In this document: piece by piece, positions 50,510-62,970 of the stretch
How the letters are laid out: the number at the start of each line of letters is the position of its first letter
How positions within the stretch are numbered: the first letter of the stretch is position 1
From: Gossypium raimondii
Taxonomy: Eukaryota; Streptophyta; Magnoliopsida; Malvales; Malvaceae
Assembly (NCBI RefSeq): GCF_025698545.1
Contig: NC_068569.1
Location: 12,772,001-12,836,000 of the forward strand
Reading direction: 5' to 3'
DNA: 64,000 bases
The notes under the pieces: model-generated
What the model saw: the letters and a program-made list of their open reading frames with translations, nothing else
What the model was told of the DNA's origin: nothing
The model's database searches: none
Made by a program: the position numbers and the translations under genes

Positions 50510-51094
50510 CATCAACTTAAACATTCCATATTAAACCTCAACTTAACACGTATGATCATGTATATAAGTAACCAATATCATCTTATAACATCATTTACAT
50601 TCACTTCCAAAATGACAAGCATAAGACATCCTAGGTACATGCTGATACAAAAAGAAATATACATCACCACGTTTTGAGTTCGGGATCGTTGATAGATACT
50701 GAATCGGCAATCTGACTTTAACCTAACCTGCGCACAAAAAACAAACTGTACGCTGAGTATAAACTCAGTGGTATTTCTATAATCTGAATGTTTAAAAGTA
50801 AAATAATATAACATACAATAACTATAGTCATACAATTATTCAATTCATAAATAAGGTATTTATAACACATTCAATTTTTATCATTTGCTATCTCAGATAG
50901 CTTTTCACAATACAAACACAAATCATTTGAACAACAATATTGTTCATTCATATTCAATTCATAAATACACAAATCATATGTCTCTAACCATATTTCAAAT
51001 CACCACTCAATATCAATCATAACACTATTTTATTCAATAATCCCCATTAACATGATACGAACTCAGACGGATACACGGATCCAACCAAAACACA

Positions 51095-51240
51095 CCAGTT
51101 TGGCACCCAATGCCTCATTGGATAATTCGAAGCAATAAGTTGACACCTAGTGTCTCATCGGCCATGCCGGAGTAAATTGGTACCCAGTACCTCATCGAAT
51201 TTATCCGAAGTAATAATTTGACACCCAGTGTCTCATTGAC
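51095..51240 (-). repeat. Minisatellite inside LTR B2
   Basis: About four units of 42-46 bases with tgacacccagtgtctcatt or variants. They are the complement of the array in LTR B1 at 25510-25690. Confidence 0.85.
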
Positions 51241-54200
51241 TCGAAGTCGAAGAAATTCCTGAACTCTTCCAATCCTATGGCATGTCATCTATATTCGACT
51301 CAGTCTGATACAATTAATAGGGTTTAATTTCACTTTTCAAATACAACCAATATTCTATTCAATTCAAATAATCAATATATATATCAATTCAATCAATATA
51401 AATTTAATAAGTTCATCACACTTATCATATACATTAAATTGAATTATAACAATTAACAACTAAATTCAGATTATAGAGATACAAACCGAAAATTCCGAGC
51501 TATTCCTCGTCGACTTTATCTTTTCCCTTTTTAGTCGAGGGTTCCAGTACGACTTTAGTTACGGAATTAAAATAATTAAAATTCATCAATACAATACAAT
51601 TTCACATTGAACATTTCAATTTTTATTCAACTTTTGTCTAAATTTCAAATTAGTCCCTAAACCGAGCCTAACTTTATTTCTTCAAAACTAATTCCATATT
51701 TTCATTCAATTTCCACTTTAGACTAAATTTATCTCTAATTTCACTCAAATCCCTAAATTTCGAAATTTTTACAATTTAGTCCCTAATACTCAAAACTTAT
51801 AATTTATTTTACAATTCAATCCTTTTTCATTTCTAACTTAAAATTCTATCAATTTAATCCCAAATACTTAAACTATTCAACATGAACAACATCTAAAAAT
51901 TCAATATTTTACAAGTAAATCACTTTTCATTTCTAACTTACCAATTAAGTTTTGAACTTTGAAACCCTAATTTCTCCTTTCTTTATTTCTTTTTTCTTTT
52001 TTCTTTCCTTTTCTCCCTATTTTGTTTCTACTTTGTTCCTTTTATTTATTATATTTACTTATTATAGTATATAATATAATATATATACTTAATAATTAAG
52101 ATATAATATTATAATATATATTTTAACTTTAAGTTTTATAAATATCTATCTTATGCCGCCTCATTTATAAGCAATGACATAATTGTTAATTTAGTCCCTT
52201 TAATTTTTCTTTAATTTATAATTCGACTTTCACCTTTTATGCAATTTAGTCGTTATACCTAATTTCTCTTAATTCATGCAAATTCACCTAACAAAAACCT
52301 AATTAACCACACTACGAGTCCGATTTACGATAACAGAGTCTTAGAAATGTACTTTCTGACACCCGTGACTATCGGGTCGTTACATTGTTAGCATTGTTTG
52401 TCTCGTTAAATTAGTGTTTTCTGCCCACCAAAGCAATGGTTAACTTTAAATTAGATTTTTGACTTGAATAAGAAAGATGAATTTAAATGTGTTTAGGTTT
52501 TTAGAAAGCTAGTTTTTATGTGAAATTATAAAATCAGTGTCCTTGTTTGTGTGGGGGTACTGTTATACAACTAAATTTTATATACAATTCACTTTAAATT
52601 GCAACTATGTAAAATTTAAATTGGATATACCATTATTTTCCTTTCTAAATTTTATATAAATTGTACAGCATTATATATTTTAATTTATAAGGATTTTATT
52701 TGTATGTGATTTTAATCTCTCAAATATAGTTATATATTCAAATTAAATTTTACATATAATTTATATTAATTGCTTAAAAGCATTTAAATTTTATATTTAA
52801 TATATTATAATATTATTTAAATTATTTTTTCAACATTGAGTTTAATATTAAAAATTTTATATTTCACAATATTTTTTATAGTAATGTTAAAATTAAAAAA
52901 TCACTTCACCGTACTTTTTCATAAAACTTTACAAGAGCATTTCCCCCCTAAAAAACCACCTTTTAATGCAACACCAAACCATTTGAATTAGGTTCATGTA
53001 TAGAGGTGCTCATAGCTAGACAGAGTTTGAGTTGAGCTTATATATAATATTGATATACTTTATATTTGCCCAAATTCAGCCTAATAAATATGAGCTTAAA
53101 ATTTTGTTTTAGTTTACACATCTTTATAAATGACTAACCCAAATTCATTTTATTTTTAATTTCACATTTAACATTTTAGAATTCTTTTTTCTTTCATTAA
53201 ATTTTTAAATTTTAGAAACTACATATTTTTAATGTTTATTTAATTTCATGTAATGTAAACTACATAACATATAAAAAATAAAATTATATTATAAAAGTAC
53301 AAAATGAGTTGAATGGATTAAAGTTAAAACTTAAGAATTTAATTTTTTTTAGAATCCAATTTCCAGACCTTGTGTTTTTATCTAAACCTAAGTGGAGGGA
53401 GTTAGAAAATTTATTGTGTTTTCCTTAAAAGTTGTTATTTTTTGGCCTGAAAAGTTGGGGTAATTGCCTTAGGGCTTTCCCAGCATGCTCTTAAACAGTA
53501 TTTAGATTAATAAGTAATCATTGATTATTGAATTGTATCCGGTAATCTTAAAGACCGTCAACAGAACATTAATCAGCAAAATCTTTACTTTAATTATTAA
53601 TAAATTAACTGTTCTCTCAAAGTTGTTCCCTTTTGTGAGACAAGTAGAAAGATTCTGTATTTACTAAGAATATTAAGCACTAATAATAATATTCAAGTAC
53701 AAAACAAAAATACACTTTCAATCAATATAGTACCATAATTTGACATTCCTCGTTACCCCCCAAAAGAAAGAATTTTACATTATTTCGTTTATATATTGGT
53801 AATAATTAAATAGGGTCAATGAAAATTTGGGAATTCCTTCAATTTCCCAAGATGATGTTGTGCCCCCCATTAAACTATGTTTTAGCTGTAGTGGGATTTA
53901 GAGGTTTTCAAACTTTGATTGAAATTATGTGCTTAACATAATTTTATTATAATTGAATTTTTATTGATTTTATGGAAGTGTAAAAAAAAAAAAAACCCCT
54001 CATCATATATAGAATGCATGACTGCCCTTCAAATCAATGCAGTTCTTGAGATAGCTAGGAATCTCACGTAAGGAATAAGTAAAATGATGATGATTAAGTG
54101 GCACCTACTTCAGGTAATTAAGTAGGTTTATTCATAATTTTTTCCCCACAGAATGAATGATGTTATTGGGCCACTAAAATTTACAAACAAAAGCAGTCCT

Positions 54201-54297
54201 CACAAATCTTTTTCCAAATTTTATGTGCCATCGATATAAATATAAACCGGTTAAAGTGGTATATTAATATATAAAAGGAAATGAGTCTATGCTCTAT

Positions 54298-54431
54298 TTA
54301 TAAAAGCAGAAGCTGAGTCTGGAAATTTTAATGAAAACAATATACTAAATTCAAATATATATATATATATATATATTAAGCAGCTAAATTGATCTACTTA
54401 TAAAAGCAGAAGTTGAGAGTGGAAATTTTTG
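54298..54431 (+). repeat. Short direct repeat pair around an AT run
   Basis: ataaaagcagaagctgagtc near 54300 and ataaaagcagaagttgagag near 54400, each followed by tggaaattttt-type sequence, lie about 100 bases apart with an AT microsatellite between them. This is a local duplication. Confidence 0.65.
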
Positions 54432-54771
54432 TTACAAAATGTAGGAATATTATATGATGAATTGCATGTGCACCCAAATTTAGGCATTTAAGCATAGCCA
54501 TGTTCAGTATTTACTACAACCATGTTTGCTTTAAGTGACTATTCTCTTAAACCGCATTTCTAGCTAACATATTCTCATTTTCATCGTTCATGTTGGCTTT
54601 TATTGATTCAAAACACCAACACCATTTATTGTAATAATGTGCTTTCAAGTTTCAACTTCTACTCTTTTTATATATATTTTTGAAGTTTTGCTTCTTGTTT
54701 TATTGTGAATAATCATGAAGAAAGAATTGGTCTATTTATTAACGATGGGTGAGTACAATTTATATCTATAA

Positions 54772-54850
54772 AAGATTTAGTTCAAGTGATAAAATTTATG
54801 TATACATCCATCAATCTTTAGTTCAATCTCTAGAGATTTGTAATTTATAT
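54772..54850 (+). repeat. Weak tRNA-like sequence, possible SINE head
   Basis: tttagttcaagtgataaa resembles an A-box, and tagttcaatctct about 40 bases later resembles a B-box. Both are degenerate. A tRNA-derived SINE head would look like this, but the evidence is slight. Confidence 0.25.
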
Positions 54851-57800
54851 GTAATTCTTTTATTTAAATTTTTATAAAAGAACAATATGAAAATACAAAA
54901 AGAAAAAAAATATCATTACAGTATTATTGATTTAATCACTACTCTGCTACGCTATTTGCATCCACATTATATGTGGTGTGAATAATCGAAAAAGTTTCAG
55001 AAACTAAGAGGGGGAGTTAATTCATTTCAAGATTTGTCACAGCCAAATTGGTAGGACCACACAGTATAAAAAAAAGAGCAGAAAGGGAAAAATAACACAA
55101 AAAGAGAAATTGAGTCTTAAAATAATAATGCACGTTTTGCAATGTGCGAAATTGCAGCAGAGAGGCAGAGATCCCCTCCCCATAGCCACAGTTCGTCCTG
55201 CAAAGATAATTTAAAGGAAGTGAATGGCCTTGGGTTGGGAATGGTTAACTTTGGCTTGACTCTCAGTCATTCATCAATAAATAACGAAGGCAAAGCCCCT
55301 ACACACGTTTGCAATGACGGCGACATAAAGGCCAAAGCTAGTGCCAAAACAAGCACTTTCCTGTGTATACTTCAGTTTGCTAAAGACCTTTGATGGGATT
55401 GTCTTCCCAACTTTCTGTAAACTTTCGTCTCTGTCTGCCCCTAAACAGAGACTGAAGGAAGACTTGCTTTATTACATTATTTGAAACAGAGCCATGGTGA
55501 TGGTCCCCTCGGTCCCATGTGCTCCCCTTGTAGTTGAATCAGACTTCCTTCCACCACTCGTATATTATGTACAATTTTAACTTTTTAATAAACACGTAGC
55601 TTTGGAAAGAAATTCGATGTAAAGATAATCCTACCCTTAAAAAGCTTCCATACATAAGCATACGCGTATAGGCGAAGGAATCATAAAAGGGAAAGGATTT
55701 AATATGCAATTTATGTTAAAATAGCACAATCTCACATTTAAAAATATAAGATTGTGAAGTGCTTGTCTTATTATAAATAGAGTTAGTTTCTCCACCTTTA
55801 AATCATTTCATGGTGTCCTATGGTGTAGGTGTAACTTATTGAACTCGTTAAAATTTTGGTGTTCTTTATTGTTTTTCTTTCAATATTTTGCAAATACATT
55901 TGTAGTGATATATTGTGTTATAGAATTAATTCTTATAAGTTGTAATTAAAATAATGAAGAATTTCAAACTAATGAATTAATGGTATCACATCAATCATGG
56001 CATGTCAAAACACAAATGATTCAATGTAAAGAATAAGGATAAACAATAATTAATTTTATATAATTAAAATTTATAAACTAAACAATTAGAATGGATGGAA
56101 CATATCAGAATTAAAGAAAAACCAAACTTATGTGAATCAATTTATGATGGAAATAGAGCATTCCAACCAGTACTAGAACGAATCTAACCATGGTTCCGAG
56201 ACACTTTTTCAAAAATAAAGTTAAAAAATGTTAGATAAAGAAATCATACCTGAAATACATAGAACTAAACCTTGATATCTATAATTGATTATCAAGTTGC
56301 CTTTTTTTTTTGGCTGAACAACTGATCCTATTTGTTATTTATGGTTGTTGTCTGCTCATTTTGCATGTTTACTTGCTGGTAGAACATTTCTCTGTGAAGG
56401 ATACTGGATATGCTTTGACCTTGAGGAGCCTGAACTCATATGGGCAACACGTTTATTAGAGCATGAGCTCCTTTAAATCTCTTTTATTTTTGGTAGTAAG
56501 AGAATTAATAGCAGGAACAGAGTTGGAAAGTAAAAATTTTTAAGTCAATGGGAATACTACTTTTCATCAGATCAGTTAAAGTGTCACCTCTCTAGGTATT
56601 TATTTAAATAGTACTCTCCACTTACGGCTGCACATGTCTTGGATTCACACAATTAATGTCCTCAACAATTTCCATTAATCAATCTCAATAATAACGTTTA
56701 TCTAATATATTTTTAATCCTTGGAGTCCATCTTATGTGGTTATAGCAAAATTAAGTTTTAGATCTTTCCAATTTTATGTTCTGCATTAATGTTATTTAAT
56801 TGTATGCACTATTTTTTTATGCTCGATTTGATAAGAATGAAAGCATAAAAAAATCTTTTAATCTAATAATTACACTATATAATATAAAAAAACAACATAA
56901 GGCTAATTAACGCAAATTTAAGATTATCCATATGACGCCTCGGTTGCCAGCATTTTTTATTGTAATTTTCTTAGTCAGCCAAGTAAATCGAGAGAGAAAA
57001 GAAATCCGATTAACCTTTTCATATTATGTTCAGATTTTTAAAAGAAAAAAATAAATTTTGATATATTTTACTGACAAAATATAATTTGATATAACATCCA
57101 CACACTAAACACACTCTTAATTTGATAATTAATTTTCAATTTAATAAACTTAAAAATTACGTAATTGTAATTGGGTCTTAATGTAATTTATATTGAAAAC
57201 GTGGGATCCAGCGTTTCTCTTTTTATTCAAGCATATAAAATTCTACGTGATTATTATATAATATTACAAAAATTAAAATAAGAAAAAGCTTAAAAATAAA
57301 TACTTAGAAATATTGAAAAGAGTTTGAACGTCAATGCATGTTTGGTGCTAACCTCTAACGCCAGTTAAGAAAAAACAAGGGAATTTGGAGGATAACCATT
57401 GACCTGACCGCCATGATAATCAGCAGCTAATTCATGCCAAGGCCGACAATTCCCCCATTTTCTTTCAGTACCAAATGCAAATATCCCTCGGGTAAGTGCA
57501 GAAATGTTTTGCCCTCTTCAGTGTACTGTTTTAGGTAAGTATGGAACTAATCAATTTAATTCACTAGGAAAGTCCTCGGATGGGAAAGATTAAGTTTTAA
57601 TGTAAAAAAAAAAAAGAAAACAAAAAACCATGCAGATAAACAATAAATAAAACCCTCGAGTCAATCCATAAATAATAAGCCACCACTCTGATACCAAATC
57701 AAAGTATGAAAACCCTACAAGCTATACATCCCCTTATTGACTTTCAAACACCCCTATTTATTCTTCAACAACCTAATTTTCCATTAGAATAATCCAACAC

Positions 57801-57887
57801 TTACATCTGCCCCCCTCCACCCTTTCATTAATACACTGCGAGCAGAAACCGAAGAGAACCCCAAAAGAAATATTAGTATATATATGT

Positions 57888-58858
57888 GAAACATAAAATA
57901 AGATAGACAAGCTGGCCAGAATAACCCATTTCTCTAAAGCAAAAATACAAAGAAAAAGCCTCTCTCTCTCTCTCTCTTCTCTACTCTTTGGAACCTTACT
58001 CCACTTTCTCCTTCGCATTATGAGCTTTCTGTGTCACCATTGATGGAAGATTCTAGTTAAGCACCAAGCATGTATCTATTTCCTTGTTTCCTTTGTTTCT
58101 TGTCTGGGGGAATTAGCTTGTACTTTTGAGTAGAAAGCAAGTACTTTAGTTTTAATGTAAAATGGTAAACGATATGGGAGACTACTTTCAATCTTCCCTT
58201 TTTCATTTATTGTGATTTCCTTTCTTGTTTATGTTTTTGATGGGGATTCCTGTTGTGGTTTTTGCCAGTTACATGGTTTTTTTTATCAAAGAAAGGAAAT
58301 TTATTAAATGTTCTTTTTTATTATTTTATTTTCTTTGGGAGATGGGAATGACTTTTTATTTAATTGAGAGAAAAATATTATTATATTATGAAACATAAAA
58401 TAAGAGAGACAAGCTGACCAGAATAACCCATTTCTCTAAAGCAAAAAACAAAGAAAAAGCCCTCTCTCTCTCTACTTTTTGGGGTCTTCAAACCTTACTT
58501 CACTTTCTCTGTCACCATTGATGAAGATTCTAATTAAACACCAAGCATGTATCCATTTCCTTGTTTCCTTTGCTTCTTGGCCGGGAGAATTAGCTTGTAC
58601 TTTGAGTAGAAAACAAGTACTTTAGTCTTAATATAAAATTGTGAACGATATGGGAGACTACTTTCAATCTTCCACTTTTCATTTATTGTGATTTCCTTTC
58701 TTGTTTATCTTTTTGAAGGGGACTCCTGTTGTGGGTTTTGCCAGTTACATGGTTTATTTATCAAGAAGGGAAATTTATTAAATGTTTTTTTTTTTAATTT
58801 TCTTTTCTTTGGGAGATGGGAACGACTTTTTATTTAATTGAGAGAAAAGAAAAATATC
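57888..58858 (+). repeat. Tandem duplication (about 0.48 kb x 2) upstream of the WOX gene
   Basis: Copy 1 (about 57888-58380) and copy 2 (about 58388-58858) both begin gaaacataaaataag. They then share the CT-rich block, accaagcatgtat, ttccttgtttcctttg, ttagcttgtact, gatatgggagactactttca, gccagttacatggtt and gggagatgggaa in the same order. They differ by scattered substitutions and small deletions, so the duplication is not brand new. It ends about 175 bases before the WOX start codon and may include its promoter or leader. Confidence 0.93.
57961..57978 (+). repeat. (TC)n microsatellite, repeated in the second copy
   Basis: A tctctctctctctctctc run lies in copy 1. The matching ctctctctctct run in copy 2 (about 58462-58475) is shorter. 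CT-rich tracts are common in plant leaders and core promoters. Confidence 0.8.
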
Positions 58859-58878
58859 ACAGGAGTAGGTGAGGAGGC

Positions 58879-58884
58879 TATAAG
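58879..58884 (+). promoter_or_regulatory. Candidate TATA box of the WOX gene
   Basis: TATAAG lies about 150 bases before the ATG at 59032 and directly after the tandem duplication. Another TA-rich run (gttatatatg) follows 12 bases on. This is positional inference. Confidence 0.35.
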
Positions 58885-59031
58885 AAGAGATGTTATATAT
58901 GTCTGCCTAGTGCAAAGCAGTAGCAAAAACTAGAGCAACAAAAGGGCAATTATAGTTCTTATTCCTCTTTTGGTTGGCAACTTTAGATTAGATATCTAAC
59001 TCAGATTTTGGCCATTATCATCAGCATCATC

Positions 59032-60671
59032 ATGTCTTCATCAAACAGACACTGGCCTAGCATGTTCAAATCCAAGCCCTGCAACACTCACCACCAATGG
59101 CAGCATGACATCAACCCATCTCTCATGTCAAGTGCTTGCCACAAGGCCCCTTACACTTCAGGTAAATGACAATTTTTTCAGTAGCCATGACAAACTTCAT
59201 TCAAGGTTTCTTTTGTTCTTGAATAAGGGACGCCTAAAGTCATCTACTTCACCTGAAATCTTCCTACGTTAGAAATCTCGGATTTGTCTTTACCTACATA
59301 AATAAATCGTCAGTTTTCTCATTAATTTGCTTCTTTTAAACTGATACTTCCAATAGTTATAGTATTACTTGATAATTTTATGTAATTAAGAAAAACATCA
59401 TGTTTGAATTCTTCACAAGTTCCAATTGTATACTAACTTCTTGAACAACTATTGCAGGATGTGAAGAGCGTAGTCCTGAGCCTAAACCAAGATGGAACCC
59501 GAAGCCTGAACAAATTCGCATACTGGAAGCTATATTCAACTCCGGGATGGTTAACCCACCTAGGGATGAGATAAGGAAAATCAGAGCTCAACTGCAAGAG
59601 TATGGCCAAGTAGGCGATGCCAATGTCTTTTACTGGTTCCAGAACAGAAAATCAAGAAGCAAACACAAGCTGCGAAATCTCCAAAATTCTAAACAACAGT
59701 TGCAGCAAAATCAACAAACTCCTCCTATCACTAATATGACCACCATCTCTGCACCTTCCTCTTCATCATCCTCATCCGAGAAATCTTCGCCAAAAGGAGC
59801 TAACAAGAGTACCTTCTCTTTGAGCAGTACAAATGTCGTTGACGTTTCCAGTTCTCCAACTGCTTCCGTGAACCAGACCTACTTTCATCAGCCTCAGAAC
59901 GAGTTCTTGAACGAACCGTTTTTCTTTCCCATGCAACAGCCTGCTGGAGGATCCGGATTTACACAAGCGTTTGGCTTCTCAGAACTGACCAATGTGATTC
60001 AAGTCCCTGAACAAACAGTTGGACCCTGTACAAGTCTATTGTTGAGTGAGATCCTAACGCACGGAGCTTCAAGGAAAGGAGAGGAAAAGATGGATATGCA
60101 GCTCCAGCTTAGTTACAGTACTATGACAACTGCCCCTAGTACTAACCCTATTGCTCCTCATACTGATTCCACCAGTGCTACAGTTACTGTTCCATCTAAT
60201 ACTCACCACATTCATGGTAATTTTCACACACAAAAAAATTCAGAATTAAGGATATTAATACAAGATTTATCTTTATTAGTAGGAAAAGGGTTAGTACAAG
60301 AATATATAGATGTTCCAGGATGAGGATAAAAGTGTCATTTAGGACCGACACGAACGTGTGCATGGCTTGTTCTCTCTGGAAATTGACTACTGCCTTGGTG
60401 TTTTTAATATGTTGAGTGATTGGCAGGTGTTGGGGAACCGGCTGCAGTGGGCCATGGAGATCTGGGTAGATCAACGGTGTTCATCAATGATGTTGCATTT
60501 GAGGTGACGGTGGGTCCGTTCAACGTGCGGGAGGCTTTCGGAGATGATGCAATCTTGATTAACTCCGCTGGTCAACCTGTCCTCACCAACGAATGGGGCT
60601 TGACCCTTCAGTCCCTTCAACATGGTGGATTTTACTATCTGGTTCGCTCATTAAGCCCCTTTTCCATCTAA
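59032..60671 (+). CDS. WOX9: WUSCHEL-related homeobox 9-like transcription factor, 3 exons
   Basis: Exons are 59032-59161, 59458-60216 and 60427-60671, giving 377 codons with a TAA stop and GT/AG borders. The N-terminus ([12 protein letters not shown], then [10 protein letters not shown]) is characteristic of the WOX8/WOX9 branch. The WOX homeodomain covers about residues 54-116 and includes [20 protein letters not shown] and the recognition helix [15 protein letters not shown] Gln/Ser-rich linker follows, then TSLLLSEI (235-242) and the conserved C-terminal region (about 314-371) with [20 protein letters not shown] and [10 protein letters not shown]. Arabidopsis WOX9 (STIMPY) keeps shoot meristem and embryo cells dividing; this gene is expected to act similarly in the nucleus. 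An alternative last splice (60641 to 60943) would end the protein after YYLV. The region just upstream is tandemly duplicated. Confidence 0.95.
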
Positions 60672-62160
60672 GGAAGGTGACTAGCTTTGAAAAAACCTTC
60701 CCCTAAATTTTGCTTTACTGCATGTCATCAAATACGTATGTGTACAATATTTATATCGATGTTCTACAATGGTATTACGCATATATATACTAGTTTTAGG
60801 TAAGATAATGTTGATCGCAGCTCCAGCTTGTTTATTCATAAAAGAGATCACTTGGGGCCCTTTTTCTTTCTCGTGTAAGCGTTGGAAGCTTTTGCTTACC
60901 AATTGAACTCGTTGATTTGCGTGTTATTTTCTTGAATTGCAGGTTTAGGGATGTGGAAATGGAAGCTTTTTCCTCTCTCTGATCTCTCCCTCAATCTCTC
61001 TTTATTATCAAGGTTGAACTTTAGCTTTAGCTTTAGCTAGTCCTTAGGGCTCTCTCTCTATATATATGTTATGGATATGTAGTATGAAAACTTTGTGAAC
61101 CAATGTGTTCTCTAATTTCGCGTTAAGCCAATGCGTATGAATTATATATGCTATTTTACTTTCGATATGCATGAAATATTGCAAACTATTATACCTACAT
61201 TTAACTTAATTTTCAGTTTTACTTTGCACATTTTCTCTGGAAAGTAAAGCTAAAAACTCAGTTTTCCATATTATATATATCATGTACTTTACACTCGGAA
61301 ATGTAGCCCTCTTACAGGCTCAACGAACTGCTGGTAATTTTTTTTCGAGTGATGATTTACTTGTATATCTAGGGTTTAGACTACTTTGCCTAGTTAAAAT
61401 GAGCTGATTTGAAAATTTTCTTAATTTAGGGTTTATGGTACTTTTGCAAGTTAAAAGGATGTGATGTATTTTTAATTTGTTTCATACATTCTCCTAGTAT
61501 AAATACTTGCCAAAACTCTAATATAACCTCTAGTTTAAAATTTTAGTAGTATTTTGTACAATTGAGTGATAATATCTTGTAATACAACGTGGGCATATGA
61601 CCTGCTCTTAATTGTTTTGGTTGGAAGTAAATAATCTGGATCTATAAGCAATTAAATTTGGTACCTAACCAATCGAGATTAATTATTTCCTCGATGGCCA
61701 TGAACAAAATTTGAAAGCCGCTTTGACTTTTCCTTAATTGCTATACCATTCAGCAAGCCAGAAAATTATTGAGATTTGAGAATCTAATAACTTGAGAGAC
61801 AACCTTTTTGTCAATGCCGGGCAGCTGTACTTCATGCATGCAATGCAGGACGACTCAGTTGAAATGCTGAATACTATTTTATTATTTGAGGTTTTAAATG
61901 ATTAATTACCGACCAACCGGGCGCAGGGTCCATCGAGTTTAATTTATGAGGATGGTTTGAAAGGATCCATGCTCTGAAGAGACAAATAAAATGGATGAGA
62001 GGCATGCAGGGTCATCATAACTAATCAAATACTGTGTATGTCTTGTAGGCTTCTAAGTTTGTCTTACTTGTTGTACACGATAAATTTTGCAATTCATTTG
62101 TAAATCTGAAATAGGGTTTTACTTAGGATTCATCCAAACATGAAAACAACCTATTCAAAG
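60672..62160. other. 3' flank of the WOX gene
   Basis: It contains the probable 3' untranslated region. A short ctttag x3 repeat and CT-rich tracts lie near 60970-61060. No gene is seen. Confidence 0.45.
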
Positions 62161-62970
62161 CCAGCCAATCTGTTATATTGTATTGTTTAGAGCGTCGGCC
62201 ATAGAGGTGGTGTTGGTTTGTCTCAACGTTCAAACCCCCCCCCCCCACACCATTTCGTCACACACGAATCTTGAAAAGGCTGAAAACCCTGATGGGTTGG
62301 TCGATCTGTCTGAACATTTTACTGTTGTGTTTTCCGTGTTGCAACGAGGAGTTAAAAAGGATGAGAGTCAAATGTGGTGTTCAGTGGTGCAGATATTTGA
62401 CGTGCACTTTGGTGAGAACAGTTTTAACCCCTCTCACACTCTCGATTTGACATAGCAAGTAGTGTTGGATAATGTCAAAAAAAAAAAGTGAATCATTTCG
62501 CTATACCTATTTCTGGTTGCTTCCTTTGCAGCTACGTCACAATTGCAAAAGACACTGGGGGTTTTCCATGAAGCATCACCGATGATAATGATGACTGAGT
62601 GATGACAACTCCTCCGAACCCCACAAAATTCAAACATGGAATAATTAAATTCCAAAGTGGATGGAGAAAGAAGCAATGGAGATGGAGTGACGGTGCAACA
62701 GCTAGCTCAAGAACTTGAAGGGCGAGGGGGGTTCAGGAGGGCTGAGAAATGGGAGAACAGTTCATGAACAGAAATCGTGGCATGATAAGAGTGGACAGAT
62801 TAATGTATACATGTGGGTCAACAGTAGGTTTGATTGGATAGAGGACTTTTCTCCAATCATACTGCAAAGTGCAAACAAAACAAAGATTTGTAGGCTGCTG
62901 CTAAGCTTAGGCAGGCAGGTTGGCTCTCACAATCCGCCATGGAGAGCAGGTAATGCGTAACGGGACTGAA
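62161..62970. other. GC-richer island with orphan ORFs, unassigned
   Basis: This stretch stands out from its AT-rich surroundings and includes a run of twelve C at about 62235-62246. Short ORFs occur on both strands (plus 62183-62455, minus 62434-62676, plus 62715-62960), none with a recognisable domain or motif. It could be a gene fragment, an unrecognised transposon piece or a non-coding transcript. I do not call a gene. Confidence 0.3.

Larger units (their letters stand above)
43512..52384 (-). mobile_element. Solo LTR B2, reverse orientation, split by a gypsy element
   Basis: The plus strand starts tgtaacaccccctaaccctt at 43512 and ends gactatcgggtcgttaca at 52384. The TSD ttgtt is exact (43507-43511 and 52385-52389). 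The remaining LTR (43512-44083 plus 50515-52384) is about 2.4 kb. Its complement is similar to LTR B1 (23931-26550), including the minisatellite and the aaagataaagtcgacg region. No second LTR or internal domain of its own is present, so it is a solo LTR that later received the gypsy element at a CATCA target. Confidence 0.92.
52390..57887. other. AT-rich intergenic DNA upstream of the WOX gene
   Basis: No supported gene. Contents include a block at about 52680-52870 similar to 2400-2520. Fragments of a dispersed repeat occur near 52995-53110 (gtgctcatagctagacagag). There is an (AT)n run at about 54355-54376. A GC-richer stretch at 55140-55560 has an 83-codon ORF (55142-55393) of no known domain. 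Some of this may be distal regulatory DNA of the WOX gene. Confidence 0.4.
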
